Part shown: piece after piece, positions 16,001-22,770 of the stretch
Numbering within the stretch: the stretch's first letter is position 1
How the letters are laid out: the number at the start of each line of letters is the position of its first letter
NCBI RefSeq assembly: GCF_014193845.1
Contig: NZ_JACHZX010000012.1
Span: 1-36,550 of the forward strand
Direction: 5' to 3'
DNA length: 36,550 nt
Source of the DNA: Sphingomonas sp. BK345
GTDB lineage: Bacteria > Pseudomonadota > Alphaproteobacteria > Sphingomonadales > Sphingomonadaceae
The notes under the pieces: model-generated
What the model was told of the DNA's origin: nothing
Databases searched by the model: none
The model's input: the letters and a program-made list of their open reading frames with translations, nothing else
Translations under genes and position numbers: made by a program

Positions 16001-16567
16001 TCAGGCCAGGATCAGCCCCTCGCGGTTCATCGCCGCGGTCACCGAGCGGTTCTGCTCGTCGCTGAGCTGCGCACGCAACGAGGGAAACAGCTCGTCTTCC
16101 TCCTCGCGCATATGCTCCTCGATCATCGCGCGGAACGCGCGCAGCTTGGGCAGCCAGGCTGGATCATCCTTGGCCATCGCGCCCAGCTCGAAGAAATACT
16201 GCTTCACATAGCCGTGCTCGTGGTTGAGCTGGTCCGCGCCCTCGGTGAGGCCGTGGTCGCGCATCTCGGCGTAGACGACATTCTCTTCCTGGAAGGCGTG
16301 CTTGGCGATCGAGTGCTTGAGCTGCGCGAGCAGCAATGTGCGCCGCTTGGTGGCCTTCTCGTCGGTCTTCTCCAGCGCGTCGAACAGCTTGAGCGCGGCG
16401 GCATGTTCGGCGGCCAGCGCCTCGTCCCATGGGCCAGCGAAGACGGTCGGCGCCTGCACCGCGGCCTTGCGCAGCAGATTGGCGGCCAATCCCGCGGCCA
16501 CGCCGATCGCAGCGGTCAGGGCCAGGGTGCGGCCGCGTGCGGCCTGTGCGTCGCTCGTCGTGGTCAT
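16001..16567 (-). CDS. Membrane-anchored hemerythrin HHE-domain protein
   Basis: 188-residue protein starting at the ATG at 16567. It has one N-terminal hydrophobic segment (about residues 14-32) and then a four-helix hemerythrin-like domain. Candidate di-iron ligands are H55, H90 with E94, H116/H118, and H152 with E156, in the usual spacing. Such proteins bind oxygen or nitric oxide or protect iron-sulfur enzymes; here the membrane anchor suggests envelope stress or redox sensing. A close match to the EcfG promoter (GGAAC-N16-CGTT on this strand, 16619 to 16595) lies 28 bases before the start. That is direct sequence support for control by the general stress sigma factor. Confidence 0.9.
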   Translation of the reverse strand: MTTTSDAQAARGRTLALTAAIGVAAGLAANLLRKAAVQAPTVFAGPWDEALAAEHAAALKLFDALEKTDEKATKRRTLLLAQLKHSIAKHAFQEENVVYAEMRDHGLTEGADQLNHEHGYVKQYFFELGAMAKDDPAWLPKLRAFRAMIEEHMREEEDELFPSLRAQLSDEQNRSVTAAMNREGLILA

Positions 16568-16594
16568 CGCTCTCGCTCCTGCTGATCGCGCTGG

Positions 16595-16619
16595 AACGAC
16601 GGCGCTAAGTAGCTGTTCC
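16595..16619 (-). promoter_or_regulatory. EcfG-type general stress promoter for the hemerythrin gene
   Basis: On the minus strand GGAAC (16619-16615) and CGTT (16598-16595) are separated by 16 bases. This matches the alphaproteobacterial sigma-EcfG consensus GGAAC-N16/17-CGTT exactly. The predicted start of transcription lies about 20 bases before the ATG at 16567. Confidence 0.75.
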
Positions 16620-16703
16620 GACGCGAGAAGTGATCGGCCGCCGTGTTGGCCCGGAAAGTGACTGATCGAGGTTGGCAAGCTCCGCCTGCGCTGCACGACA
16701 AGA

Positions 16704-16729
16704 GGAACCAGCATAAAAAACAGCGCGTT
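16704..16729 (+). promoter_or_regulatory. EcfG-type general stress promoter for the alcohol dehydrogenase operon
   Basis: GGAAC (16704-16708) and CGTT (16726-16729) are separated by 17 bases, again an exact match to the sigma-EcfG consensus. The spacer contains an A-rich run. It lies 43 bases before the ATG at 16773 and faces away from the hemerythrin promoter 85 bases to its left. Confidence 0.78.
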
Positions 16730-16772
16730 AGCTGGGCCCACGGCGACCTCGGCCGCCTCATGGGGAACATGA

Positions 16773-17921
16773 ATGCTGGCGATGGACTATCGCGGGCCCT
16801 ACCGGGTCCGTCTCACCGAGAAGCCGATGCCTCGCATCCTTCACCCGCGCGACGCGATCGTGCGCGTCACGCGCTCATGCATCTGTGGATCGGACCTGCA
16901 CCTCTACCACGGCATGGTGCCCGACACGCGCGTCGGCAGCACCTTCGGCCACGAGTTCTGCGGCGTGGTCGAGGAGGTCGGCGCGGAGGTGGAGAACCTC
17001 GCCCCGGGCGACCATGTGCTGGTGCCGTTCAACATCGCCTGCGGTCACTGCCACTTCTGCCAGCAGGGTCTGTACGGCAACTGCCACGAGTCGAACCCGC
17101 AGGCGACCGCCGTCGGCGGCATCTTCGGCTATTCGCACACGGCGGGCGGTTATGACGGGGGGCAGGCCGAATATGTCCGCGTGCCCTACGCCGACGTCGG
17201 CCCGACGAAGATCCCCGACTGGATGGACCCGGACGACGCGGTGCTGCTCACCGATGTCGTGCCGACCGGCTATCAGGCCGCCGAGATGGGCGGAATCCAG
17301 AAGGGCGACACGGTCGTGATCTTCGGCGCCGGCCCGGTCGGCATCATGGTCGCGCGCGCCGCCTGGCTGTTCGGCGCGGGGCGCGTGATCGTGCTCGACA
17401 TGTACGACTACCGGCTGGACTTCGTCCGCACCTATGGGCCGGCCGAGGTGTACAATTTCAAGGAGCTCGACGACGTCGTCGTGTTCCTCAAGAAGACGAC
17501 CGACGGCCTCGGCGCCGATGTCGCGATCGACGCGGTCGGCGGCGATGCGCGGGGCAACGCCTGGCATTGGCTGTTCGGCACCAAGCTGAAGCTGGAGGCC
17601 GGCTCGGCGATTCCGCTGCACTGGGCGATCAATTCGGTGAAGAAGGGCGGGATCGTCTCGGTCGTTGGCGTCTACGGCCCGACCGGCAACATGGTCCCGA
17701 TCGGCAATGTCGTGAACAAGGGCATCACGATCCGCGCCAACCAGGCCTCGGTCAAGCGGCTGCTGCCGCGGCTGATCGAGCACGTCCGCGCCGGGCGTAT
17801 CGACCCCAAGGCGCTGATCACGCACCGTGTGCCGCTCAGCGACGTAGCCGACGCCTACCACCTGTTCGCCAACAAACTGGACGGCTGCATCAAGCCCGTG
17901 CTGGTGCCGCATGCCGGCTGA
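16773..17921 (+). CDS. Zinc-dependent alcohol dehydrogenase (MDR family, formaldehyde-dehydrogenase-like)
   Basis: 382-residue medium-chain dehydrogenase, NAD(P)-dependent. Catalytic zinc ligands are visible as C38 (CICGSD) and H60-E61 (FGHEFCG). The structural zinc site is C90, C93, C96 and C104. The Rossmann motif GAGPVG is at residues 185-190, followed by an LDMYDYRLD acidic strand that favours NAD. The long lobe and the VDGLGADVAIDAVG-type segment resemble the formaldehyde/glutathione-independent dehydrogenase group. The start may instead be the ATG at 16782. The gene is preceded by an EcfG-type promoter and followed after 10 bases by an unknown gene, so both should be induced in general stress. 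The substrate is not known. Confidence 0.9.
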   Translation: MLAMDYRGPYRVRLTEKPMPRILHPRDAIVRVTRSCICGSDLHLYHGMVPDTRVGSTFGHEFCGVVEEVGAEVENLAPGDHVLVPFNIACGHCHFCQQGLYGNCHESNPQATAVGGIFGYSHTAGGYDGGQAEYVRVPYADVGPTKIPDWMDPDDAVLLTDVVPTGYQAAEMGGIQKGDTVVIFGAGPVGIMVARAAWLFGAGRVIVLDMYDYRLDFVRTYGPAEVYNFKELDDVVVFLKKTTDGLGADVAIDAVGGDARGNAWHWLFGTKLKLEAGSAIPLHWAINSVKKGGIVSVVGVYGPTGNMVPIGNVVNKGITIRANQASVKRLLPRLIEHVRAGRIDPKALITHRVPLSDVADAYHLFANKLDGCIKPVLVPHAG

Positions 17922-17931
17922 GGACCACATC

Positions 17932-18510
17932 ATGGAGCGCACCCCCAAGACGCTGAGCCCCGCTCTCGCCGACCCCGCGACGATTCCTGGCTGGGGCGTC
18001 GACGCCGACGCGCGCAACGACCCGACCTATCCGATCCGCGACCAGTCCCGCGATCACGGGCTGACGCGCCGCTGGGATCGCCCGCCGGTGCAGCAGCCCG
18101 ACGTCGAGATCCTGCAGTCGATCGAGCACATCCGCCAGCCGGCGGTGGTCGGCACCTCGGTGCCGCCGCGTGGGGTGAGCGGCGCGATGCGGCGCCTCGC
18201 CTTCCGCTGGAGCGAGTCGAACTGGCTGCACTGGCTGATCCTGCTCGGTGCCGACCGGGTCGACGTGGTCGAGGGCGTGGTGGAGGATCTGTCGCGCGGC
18301 ACGTTGCCCAACGTGCCGGCGGAGATGGGCGTGGGCGCGGCGTGGCGGCACGATCGCGAGCGGCTCGTCACGCGATGGGCGCTTGCGGCAGGGACGATCG
18401 CGGTGGGTGGGGCAATCGCCGTGAACGTGCGGCGCGAACGCGCAGCGGCGAAGCGGACGGTGCTGCTGCCTGCTTCCTCGCACCGGGACGTTGGCGGCGC
18501 AGGCGACTGA
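17932..18510 (+). CDS. Unrecognised protein with C-terminal membrane segment, in operon with ADH
   Basis: I recognise no family. The 192-residue product starts at the ATG at 17932, with GAGGA upstream, 10 bases after the dehydrogenase stop. The first 90 residues are polar and rich in Pro, Asp and Arg (GWGVDADARNDPTYPIRDQ, WDRPPVQQPDVEILQSIEHI). The middle is compact and amphipathic (WSESNWLHWLILLGADRVDVVEGVVEDL), and one hydrophobic helix lies near residues 150-166, followed by basic residues. Co-transcription with the dehydrogenase from the stress promoter is likely. Confidence 0.72.
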   Translation: MERTPKTLSPALADPATIPGWGVDADARNDPTYPIRDQSRDHGLTRRWDRPPVQQPDVEILQSIEHIRQPAVVGTSVPPRGVSGAMRRLAFRWSESNWLHWLILLGADRVDVVEGVVEDLSRGTLPNVPAEMGVGAAWRHDRERLVTRWALAAGTIAVGGAIAVNVRRERAAAKRTVLLPASSHRDVGGAGD

Positions 18511-18642
18511 GCGCCAGAGAGCGCGCGCTCCGTCAGATCTCGTCACCGGACTGCTCAACTCACGCGTCTTGTGGCCGAGTTCCGGCGAGAGGCGGAACCC
18601 GGGGTCAAGCAGAACAACGATCGATGCCGTGGCCGAGCCTGG

Positions 18643-18662
18643 GCTGCTGCGTTCGCAGGAGC
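18643..18662. repeat. 20-bp palindrome, 9-2-9 family, copy 4
   Basis: GCTGCTGCG, a TT spacer and CGCAGGAGC form the 9-2-9 layout with one mismatch in the fourth pair. It lies between the convergent genes ending at 18510 and 18696. The rest of this 185-base gap shows nothing else I can support. Confidence 0.65.
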
Positions 18663-18695
18663 ACAGGCACGGGCGTCATTCCGACCCGACGAACC

Positions 18696-19295
18696 CTATT
18701 CTTCCACCACCCCCCGATCGCGCAACAGCATGCGAGCCGCCAGCTCACGCGCGCGGCCGCGCGGAAGCTCCAGCGCGCGCGCCATCGCCGCACCCAGCAG
18801 TGCGTCGCCGAGCGCCGCCAGCACCAGCTGGAGCGTCTCGTCGCGGATCGGCGCGTCGGGCCGCTCCTCGTCGCGGGCCAGCTCCTCGACCAGGTCGTGG
18901 ATCGCGGTGAGCACGGGATCGAGCGCGTCGCGGTTGCCGGTGAGGATCATCCAGCTCGCCAGCGCCCCCGCCCCGCCCGCGCCGAAGGCATCGAACACCA
19001 CGTCGACCAGCTCGGCCGGGTCGCGCTCGGCGCGCGAGCGGCGCACCGCGTCGCGGATCGTCGCGACGATCGCCGCCGCCATCCGCTCGATCAGCGCCTG
19101 CTGCAGTCCGTCGGCGGAGCCGAAATGGTGGAGCAGGTTGGCGTGGGTGCGCCCGACCCGCCCGGCCACCGCCTTGAGCGTGACCGCCTGCGGGCCATCC
19201 TCCAGCAGCAGCACGCGCGCCGCCTCCAGCGCCGCGTCGCGCGACGCCTCGGGCGTCAGCCGCCGGCGGGGAAGGGCAGCGGTCGCCCGCGGCAT
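18696..19295 (-). CDS. TetR-family transcriptional regulator
   Basis: 199-residue regulator. The N-terminal DNA-binding helix-turn-helix spans residues 38-57 (VTLKAVAGRVGRTHANLLHHF), with the usual preceding helix RDAALEAARVLLLEDG. The rest is an all-helical ligand domain, including a short conserved-looking segment with DPVLTAIHDLVEELARDEERP. I chose the ATG at 19295, since the frame upstream overlaps the acetyltransferase. No effector or target is evident; a gene next to it could be regulated, but no palindrome stands out upstream. Confidence 0.87.
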   Translation of the reverse strand: MPRATAALPRRRLTPEASRDAALEAARVLLLEDGPQAVTLKAVAGRVGRTHANLLHHFGSADGLQQALIERMAAAIVATIRDAVRRSRAERDPAELVDVVFDAFGAGGAGALASWMILTGNRDALDPVLTAIHDLVEELARDEERPDAPIRDETLQLVLAALGDALLGAAMARALELPRGRARELAARMLLRDRGVVEE

Positions 19296-19368
19296 CGGAT
19301 CGTGACCTGTCGAGATTGCGGAATGTTGCTGCCCTTGTGCCCGCTTCCGCGCCGAAAGCAACCGGCGA

Positions 19369-19911
19369 TCAGGCCGCGATCGGCATGGCTCGCGCGGGAT
19401 CGACGGCGAGGTCGAGCGTATAGTCGACGCACTCCACCTCGGCGTCGCGCGCCAGCGCGTACCGGCGTGAGCGCCCGCACTCGACGAAGCCGAGCTTGCG
19501 CAGCACGCGCCCGGAGCCCGGGTTGTCGGCATGGTGGTGCGAGTCGACCCGCGTCAGTCCCAGCGCATGGCGCGCGATGTCGAGCACTGCGCGCCCCGCC
19601 TCGGTGGCATAGCCGCGTCCCCACACCTCGGGCGTGAGCCAATAGCCCAGCTCCACCCCGCCGCGCTCGCCGCGATGCAGCCCGACGCCGCCGACCAGAC
19701 GATAGGCGCCAGAGCGCTCTGCGATCAGGAAACGCGGCTCGCGCGGGTGCGGCTGCAGTGAGAGAAAGGCAGCCGCGTCCTCCTCGGCATAGGGCCAGGG
19801 CACGCGCGCCAGCCGCGACACCACCGCCTCGTGCGCGATCGCTCGCGCCAGCGCAGGGGCGTCCTCGAGCCAGCCCGGCCTGAGGGTGAGTCTCGGCGTC
19901 AACGCGAACAT
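19369..19911 (-). CDS. GNAT acetyltransferase (RimJ/RimL-like)
   Basis: 180-residue N-acetyltransferase. It begins LTPRLTLRPGWLEDA, the typical N-terminus of the RimJ/RimL/Acetyltransf_3 group. GVELGYWLTPEVWGRGYATEAGRAVL includes the acetyl-CoA pyrophosphate loop, and HADNPGSGRVLRKLGFVECGR is the usual C-terminal strand and helix. I chose the ATG at 19911 because AAGGAGA lies seven bases upstream. The acceptor may be a protein alpha-amine, an antibiotic or another amine; the sequence does not say. It lies downstream of the rplU-rpmA terminator on the same strand, so it has its own transcript. Confidence 0.88.
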   Translation of the reverse strand: MFALTPRLTLRPGWLEDAPALARAIAHEAVVSRLARVPWPYAEEDAAAFLSLQPHPREPRFLIAERSGAYRLVGGVGLHRGERGGVELGYWLTPEVWGRGYATEAGRAVLDIARHALGLTRVDSHHHADNPGSGRVLRKLGFVECGRSRRYALARDAEVECVDYTLDLAVDPARAMPIAA

Positions 19912-19984
19912 GCTCCGTCTCCTTGTTCGGGCCGCTGCCACAACCGGATGACGGTGGCGCGACACGCTGGGGCGAGGGAGCATG

Positions 19985-20014
19985 AAAAAAGGGAGCCGGG
20001 GCGACCCGTCTCCC
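19985..20014 (-). terminator. Rho-independent terminator of rplU-rpmA
   Basis: Read on the minus strand, GGGAGACGGG, the loop TCGC and CCCGGCTCCC form a GC-rich stem with one mismatch, directly followed by six T. It lies 70 bases beyond the rpmA stop, in the right orientation. Confidence 0.85.
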
Positions 20015-20083
20015 TTGTTGGCTGGGTTCCGTGCTGCGGAACCCCGGGTCGCCCTGGTGGGCAACCCGGTTGGTTGCCCGATG

Positions 20084-20353
20084 TTACTCGGCCGCGGCCG
20101 CCATAATATCGACCGAGCAGAATTTACGGCCGAGCTTGCCCTCGTGGAACACCACGCGGCCGTCGACGAGCGCGAAGAGGGTGTGGTCCTTGCCGATGCC
20201 GACGTTGCGACCCGGGTAGAACTTGGTGCCGCGCTGGCGCACGAGGATGTTGCCCGCGATCGCTTCCTGACCGCCGAACTTCTTCACGCCGAGACGACGG
20301 CCGGCCGAATCACGACCGTTGCGCGACGAACCGCCTGCTTTCTTATGTGCCAT
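20084..20353 (-). CDS. rpmA: 50S ribosomal protein L27
   Basis: 89-residue ribosomal protein of the large subunit, near the peptidyl-transferase centre. The sequence begins MAHKKAGGSSRNGRDS and contains RRLGVKKFGGQ and GNILVRQRGTKFYPG, which are diagnostic. The full length is normal. It follows rplU after 26 bases, the standard rplU-rpmA order, and is ended by the terminator at 19985. The N-terminal extension seen in Firmicutes, which is removed by a protease, is absent. Confidence 0.98.
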   Translation of the reverse strand: MAHKKAGGSSRNGRDSAGRRLGVKKFGGQEAIAGNILVRQRGTKFYPGRNVGIGKDHTLFALVDGRVVFHEGKLGRKFCSVDIMAAAAE

Positions 20354-20379
20354 TGCTCTTGCTCCTGCGCGCTACGGGA

Positions 20380-20676
20380 TCAGCCGACCGACACGATCTT
20401 GAGGATCGTGTGGTTCTGGCGATGGCCGTTGCGACGACGATAATTGTGGCGGCGACGCTTCTTGAAGACGATCACCTTCTCGCCCTTGGCCTGGGCGACG
20501 ATCTCCGCCGCGACGGTGAGGCCGTCGACCGACTTGAGATCCGCGCCCTCGCCCGCGAGCAGCACGTCACCCAGCGTCACCGACGCACCGGCTTCGCCCT
20601 CGATCTTCTCGACGACGATCTTGTCTCCGGCGGCGACGCGATACTGCTTGCCGCCCGTGCGCACGACTGCGAACAT
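20380..20676 (-). CDS. rplU: 50S ribosomal protein L21
   Basis: 98-residue 23S rRNA-binding protein. The N-terminus MFAVVRTGGKQYRVAAGD and the C-terminal KKRRRHNYRRRNGHRQNHTILKI are diagnostic. The ATG at 20676 is the family start; longer upstream open sequence is leader. The upstream leader holds a 9-bp inverted repeat and a perfect minus-35 box TTGACA at 20766-20761 (minus strand), described separately. Confidence 0.97.
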   Translation of the reverse strand: MFAVVRTGGKQYRVAAGDKIVVEKIEGEAGASVTLGDVLLAGEGADLKSVDGLTVAAEIVAQAKGEKVIVFKKRRRHNYRRRNGHRQNHTILKIVSVG

Positions 20677-20700
20677 GGCTCTTGTCACTTCCCAAATTTC

Positions 20701-20766
20701 ATAGCTCGCGAGGGCGTACCCTGCGAGAGAAGCGTGCGAGCTATGCGAAGCCTTCCGGCCTGTCAA
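20701..20766 (-). promoter_or_regulatory. Promoter/leader region of rplU with long inverted repeat
   Basis: On the minus strand a perfect TTGACA (20766-20761) is followed 17 bases later by TAGCTC, a weak minus-10. ATAGCTCGC (20701-20709) and GCGAGCTAT (20736-20744) form a perfect 9-bp inverted repeat. A small inner hairpin AGGG-CGTA-CCCT lies at 20711-20722. The upstream arm overlaps the predicted minus-10, so the repeat could be an operator. If transcription begins further upstream, it would fold as a leader structure. Confidence 0.55.
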
Positions 20767-20799
20767 CCGATTCCGTGACCGATCGACGAAGCCGCGGCG

Positions 20800-21177
20800 T
20801 CAGTGGCGGTGCTGGCGCTTCAGCCCGTAACGGCCGCCATCCAGCCGATCGAACAGCCCGGCGATCGCGGGATGGTCGATCGGCTCATCGCTGTCGTCGT
20901 GCACCAGGTTCTGCTGGCTGACATAGGCGACGTAGCTCGACTCCATGTTCTCCGCGAGCAGGTGATAGAAGGGCTGGTCCTTGCTCGGGCGGAAATCCTC
21001 GGGGATCGAGTTGTACCATTCCTCGCTGTTGGCGAAGACGGGATCGACGTCGAAGATCACGCCGCGGAAATCGAGCATGCGGTGGCGCACCACGTCGCCG
21101 ATCGAGAAGCGCGCGTGCGCGATCGGGGGCGCCACCGGCGCCTCGGCCTGAGCGATGATCGTGTGTTCGCTGGTCAT
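20800..21177 (-). CDS. hspQ: Heat shock protein HspQ / hemimethylated-DNA-binding domain protein
   Basis: 125-residue protein of the HspQ/YccV family. The core RFSIGDVVRHRMLDFRGVIFDVDPVF, followed by EEWYNSI and QPFYHLLAE, and then YVAYVSQQNLV, is the full domain. In Escherichia coli HspQ is a heat-induced adaptor for Lon and binds hemimethylated DNA. The N-terminal 20 residues are extra and polar. The ribosome binding site is weak, and no heat-shock promoter is obvious. It lies alone next to tRNA-Ser on the opposite strand. Confidence 0.93.
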   Translation of the reverse strand: MTSEHTIIAQAEAPVAPPIAHARFSIGDVVRHRMLDFRGVIFDVDPVFANSEEWYNSIPEDFRPSKDQPFYHLLAENMESSYVAYVSQQNLVHDDSDEPIDHPAIAGLFDRLDGGRYGLKRQHRH

Positions 21178-21303
21178 CGCTACAATCTAGTGCGGAAATC
21201 GGCGCGCACAACAACAGACACGCTTGCGTCTGCCCCGCGACCGGGCTAGGGGCGCCGCTCGATCGCCGCCGGCGCGCCTCTCGCAGGCCCCGGTGTCCTC
21301 CGC

Positions 21304-21393
<90 letters not shown>

Positions 21394-21419
21394 CCTTCTC
21401 TGACATAAAGCACCCCCGC

Positions 21420-22667
21420 CTACCGGCGCAGCGCGGCGAGGATCGGATCACCCGCCGGGGTTCGTTCCACACGCGGGACATAGACCTGCGGCTGGAAGCG
21501 CTCGCGCGGTAGGCCCGCCACGGTGAACAGCTGTTCGGTGCCGATGTCGATTCGCGCGGCGGAGGCTTGGATGGTCTCGTTGCTCAGCGCGCCGAGCAGA
21601 TGCGCCATGTCGGTGCCCATGGTGGTGGCGCCGATCGCGTCGAAGCCGATCATCAGCCCCTCCCCCATGCTGCCCGTCCAATGACCGCCCGCGACATAGA
21701 CCTTGCCGCTGTATCGCCGCCCGAACGGTGCGACATATTCCATGAATGTCCGCGTCGGCCCGAGCACCCGCGCCTCATAGGGCACGACATGCTTCTGATA
21801 CGGCAGCTCATGATCCACGAAATGGCCCATGATGCCGCGTGCCACGCTGGTGTTGCCGCCGCTGGGCGTATCGCGCAGGTCGATCAACAGCGCGGACGTG
21901 TCGCTCAGCGTGTCGAGCGCGCGGCCGAATTGATCGATCAGCGCCTGGTCGCCCAGCGAATTGTTGATGCGGATGATGCCGAGGCTGCCCCGCCGCGCCA
22001 CCTTGAGCAAGGGTCCACCGGCGATGCGGTCGGCGAGGTCGTTGGTGGCAGCCAGCTCGAAGCGCCGCCGGCGACCGCCATCCGTCACCTCCACCATGCG
22101 TCGCCGCCCGCGGTGCCCCGCCAGCGCGACGTTGAACGCGAACGCGATCTGTGGTGCGCTGAGATCGGTAAAGGCGCGCCCGGTGACCTCTTCGATCGCG
22201 CGACGTGGTGACTGGCCGTCGATCCGGACGACCGCCATGTCCGGACGCAGGCCTTTGGCCGCGGCGTCGCCTCCCGCGCGCACGTCCTCGATCATGAAGC
22301 GAGCCCCGTCGACGACGCCGAACAGGTCGGAGGCGGTGGGTACCACCGACCAATCGTCCGCGTCGAGCGGGCCTACGACGAAATGCGGATCCGCGAAATT
22401 GCGCGCGACGAGCTGGAGGACGTCGATGAAATCCTTGTCGGTCTTCGCCGCTCTGGCGCGCTCGGCGAAGGCCGTCAGGATCGCGTCGCCGTCGATCCCG
22501 GGACGATCCCGATAACCGTAATTCTCCCGCAGTAGCCTATCGAATGCGGTCCAGGCACCGGCCGCGTCGAAGCGCACCGGCGCCGACGACGGCTGCTGTG
22601 CGCTGATCGGACTGGGCTGACTCAGGAGCAGGGCTGCCGCGCAGGCGGTCAGTGGCGCGTATCTCAT
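21420..22667 (-). CDS. Exported S41-like peptidase
   Basis: 415-residue predicted secreted protein. The start at 22667 has GGATAAGG upstream, and a signal peptide ends near SPISAQQPS. It resembles the S41 (C-terminal processing/tricorn-like) family. It contains a PDZ-like stretch (about residues 110-190, MAVVRIDGQSPRRAI), a DLRDTPSGGNTSVARGI block matching the D-L-R-N-N-p-G-G strand, and a nucleophile site GHWTGSMGEGL with S333. The usual catalytic lysine of the CtpA type is not obvious, so a tricorn-like Ser/His/Glu arrangement is likelier. It may act on peptides in the envelope. It lies between tRNA-Ser and the phospholipase gene. Confidence 0.82.
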   Translation of the reverse strand: MRYAPLTACAAALLLSQPSPISAQQPSSAPVRFDAAGAWTAFDRLLRENYGYRDRPGIDGDAILTAFAERARAAKTDKDFIDVLQLVARNFADPHFVVGPLDADDWSVVPTASDLFGVVDGARFMIEDVRAGGDAAAKGLRPDMAVVRIDGQSPRRAIEEVTGRAFTDLSAPQIAFAFNVALAGHRGRRRMVEVTDGGRRRRFELAATNDLADRIAGGPLLKVARRGSLGIIRINNSLGDQALIDQFGRALDTLSDTSALLIDLRDTPSGGNTSVARGIMGHFVDHELPYQKHVVPYEARVLGPTRTFMEYVAPFGRRYSGKVYVAGGHWTGSMGEGLMIGFDAIGATTMGTDMAHLLGALSNETIQASAARIDIGTEQLFTVAGLPRERFQPQVYVPRVERTPAGDPILAALRR

Positions 22668-22770
22668 CGCCTTATCCTTCGTTCCCGCTCGGCCCGGCGC
22701 AAGCATCATCGTGGCGCGCCCTCCCGTGCTTCGCCGCGCGGCAGCGCAGCCGCACGCGTGACAGCACCGG

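Noticed and set aside
20058..20079. Stem-loop GGGCAACC/GGTTGCCC just after rpmA as the terminator
   Set aside because: It has no T-run on the transcribed strand; the hairpin at 19985-20014 followed by six T is the better candidate.
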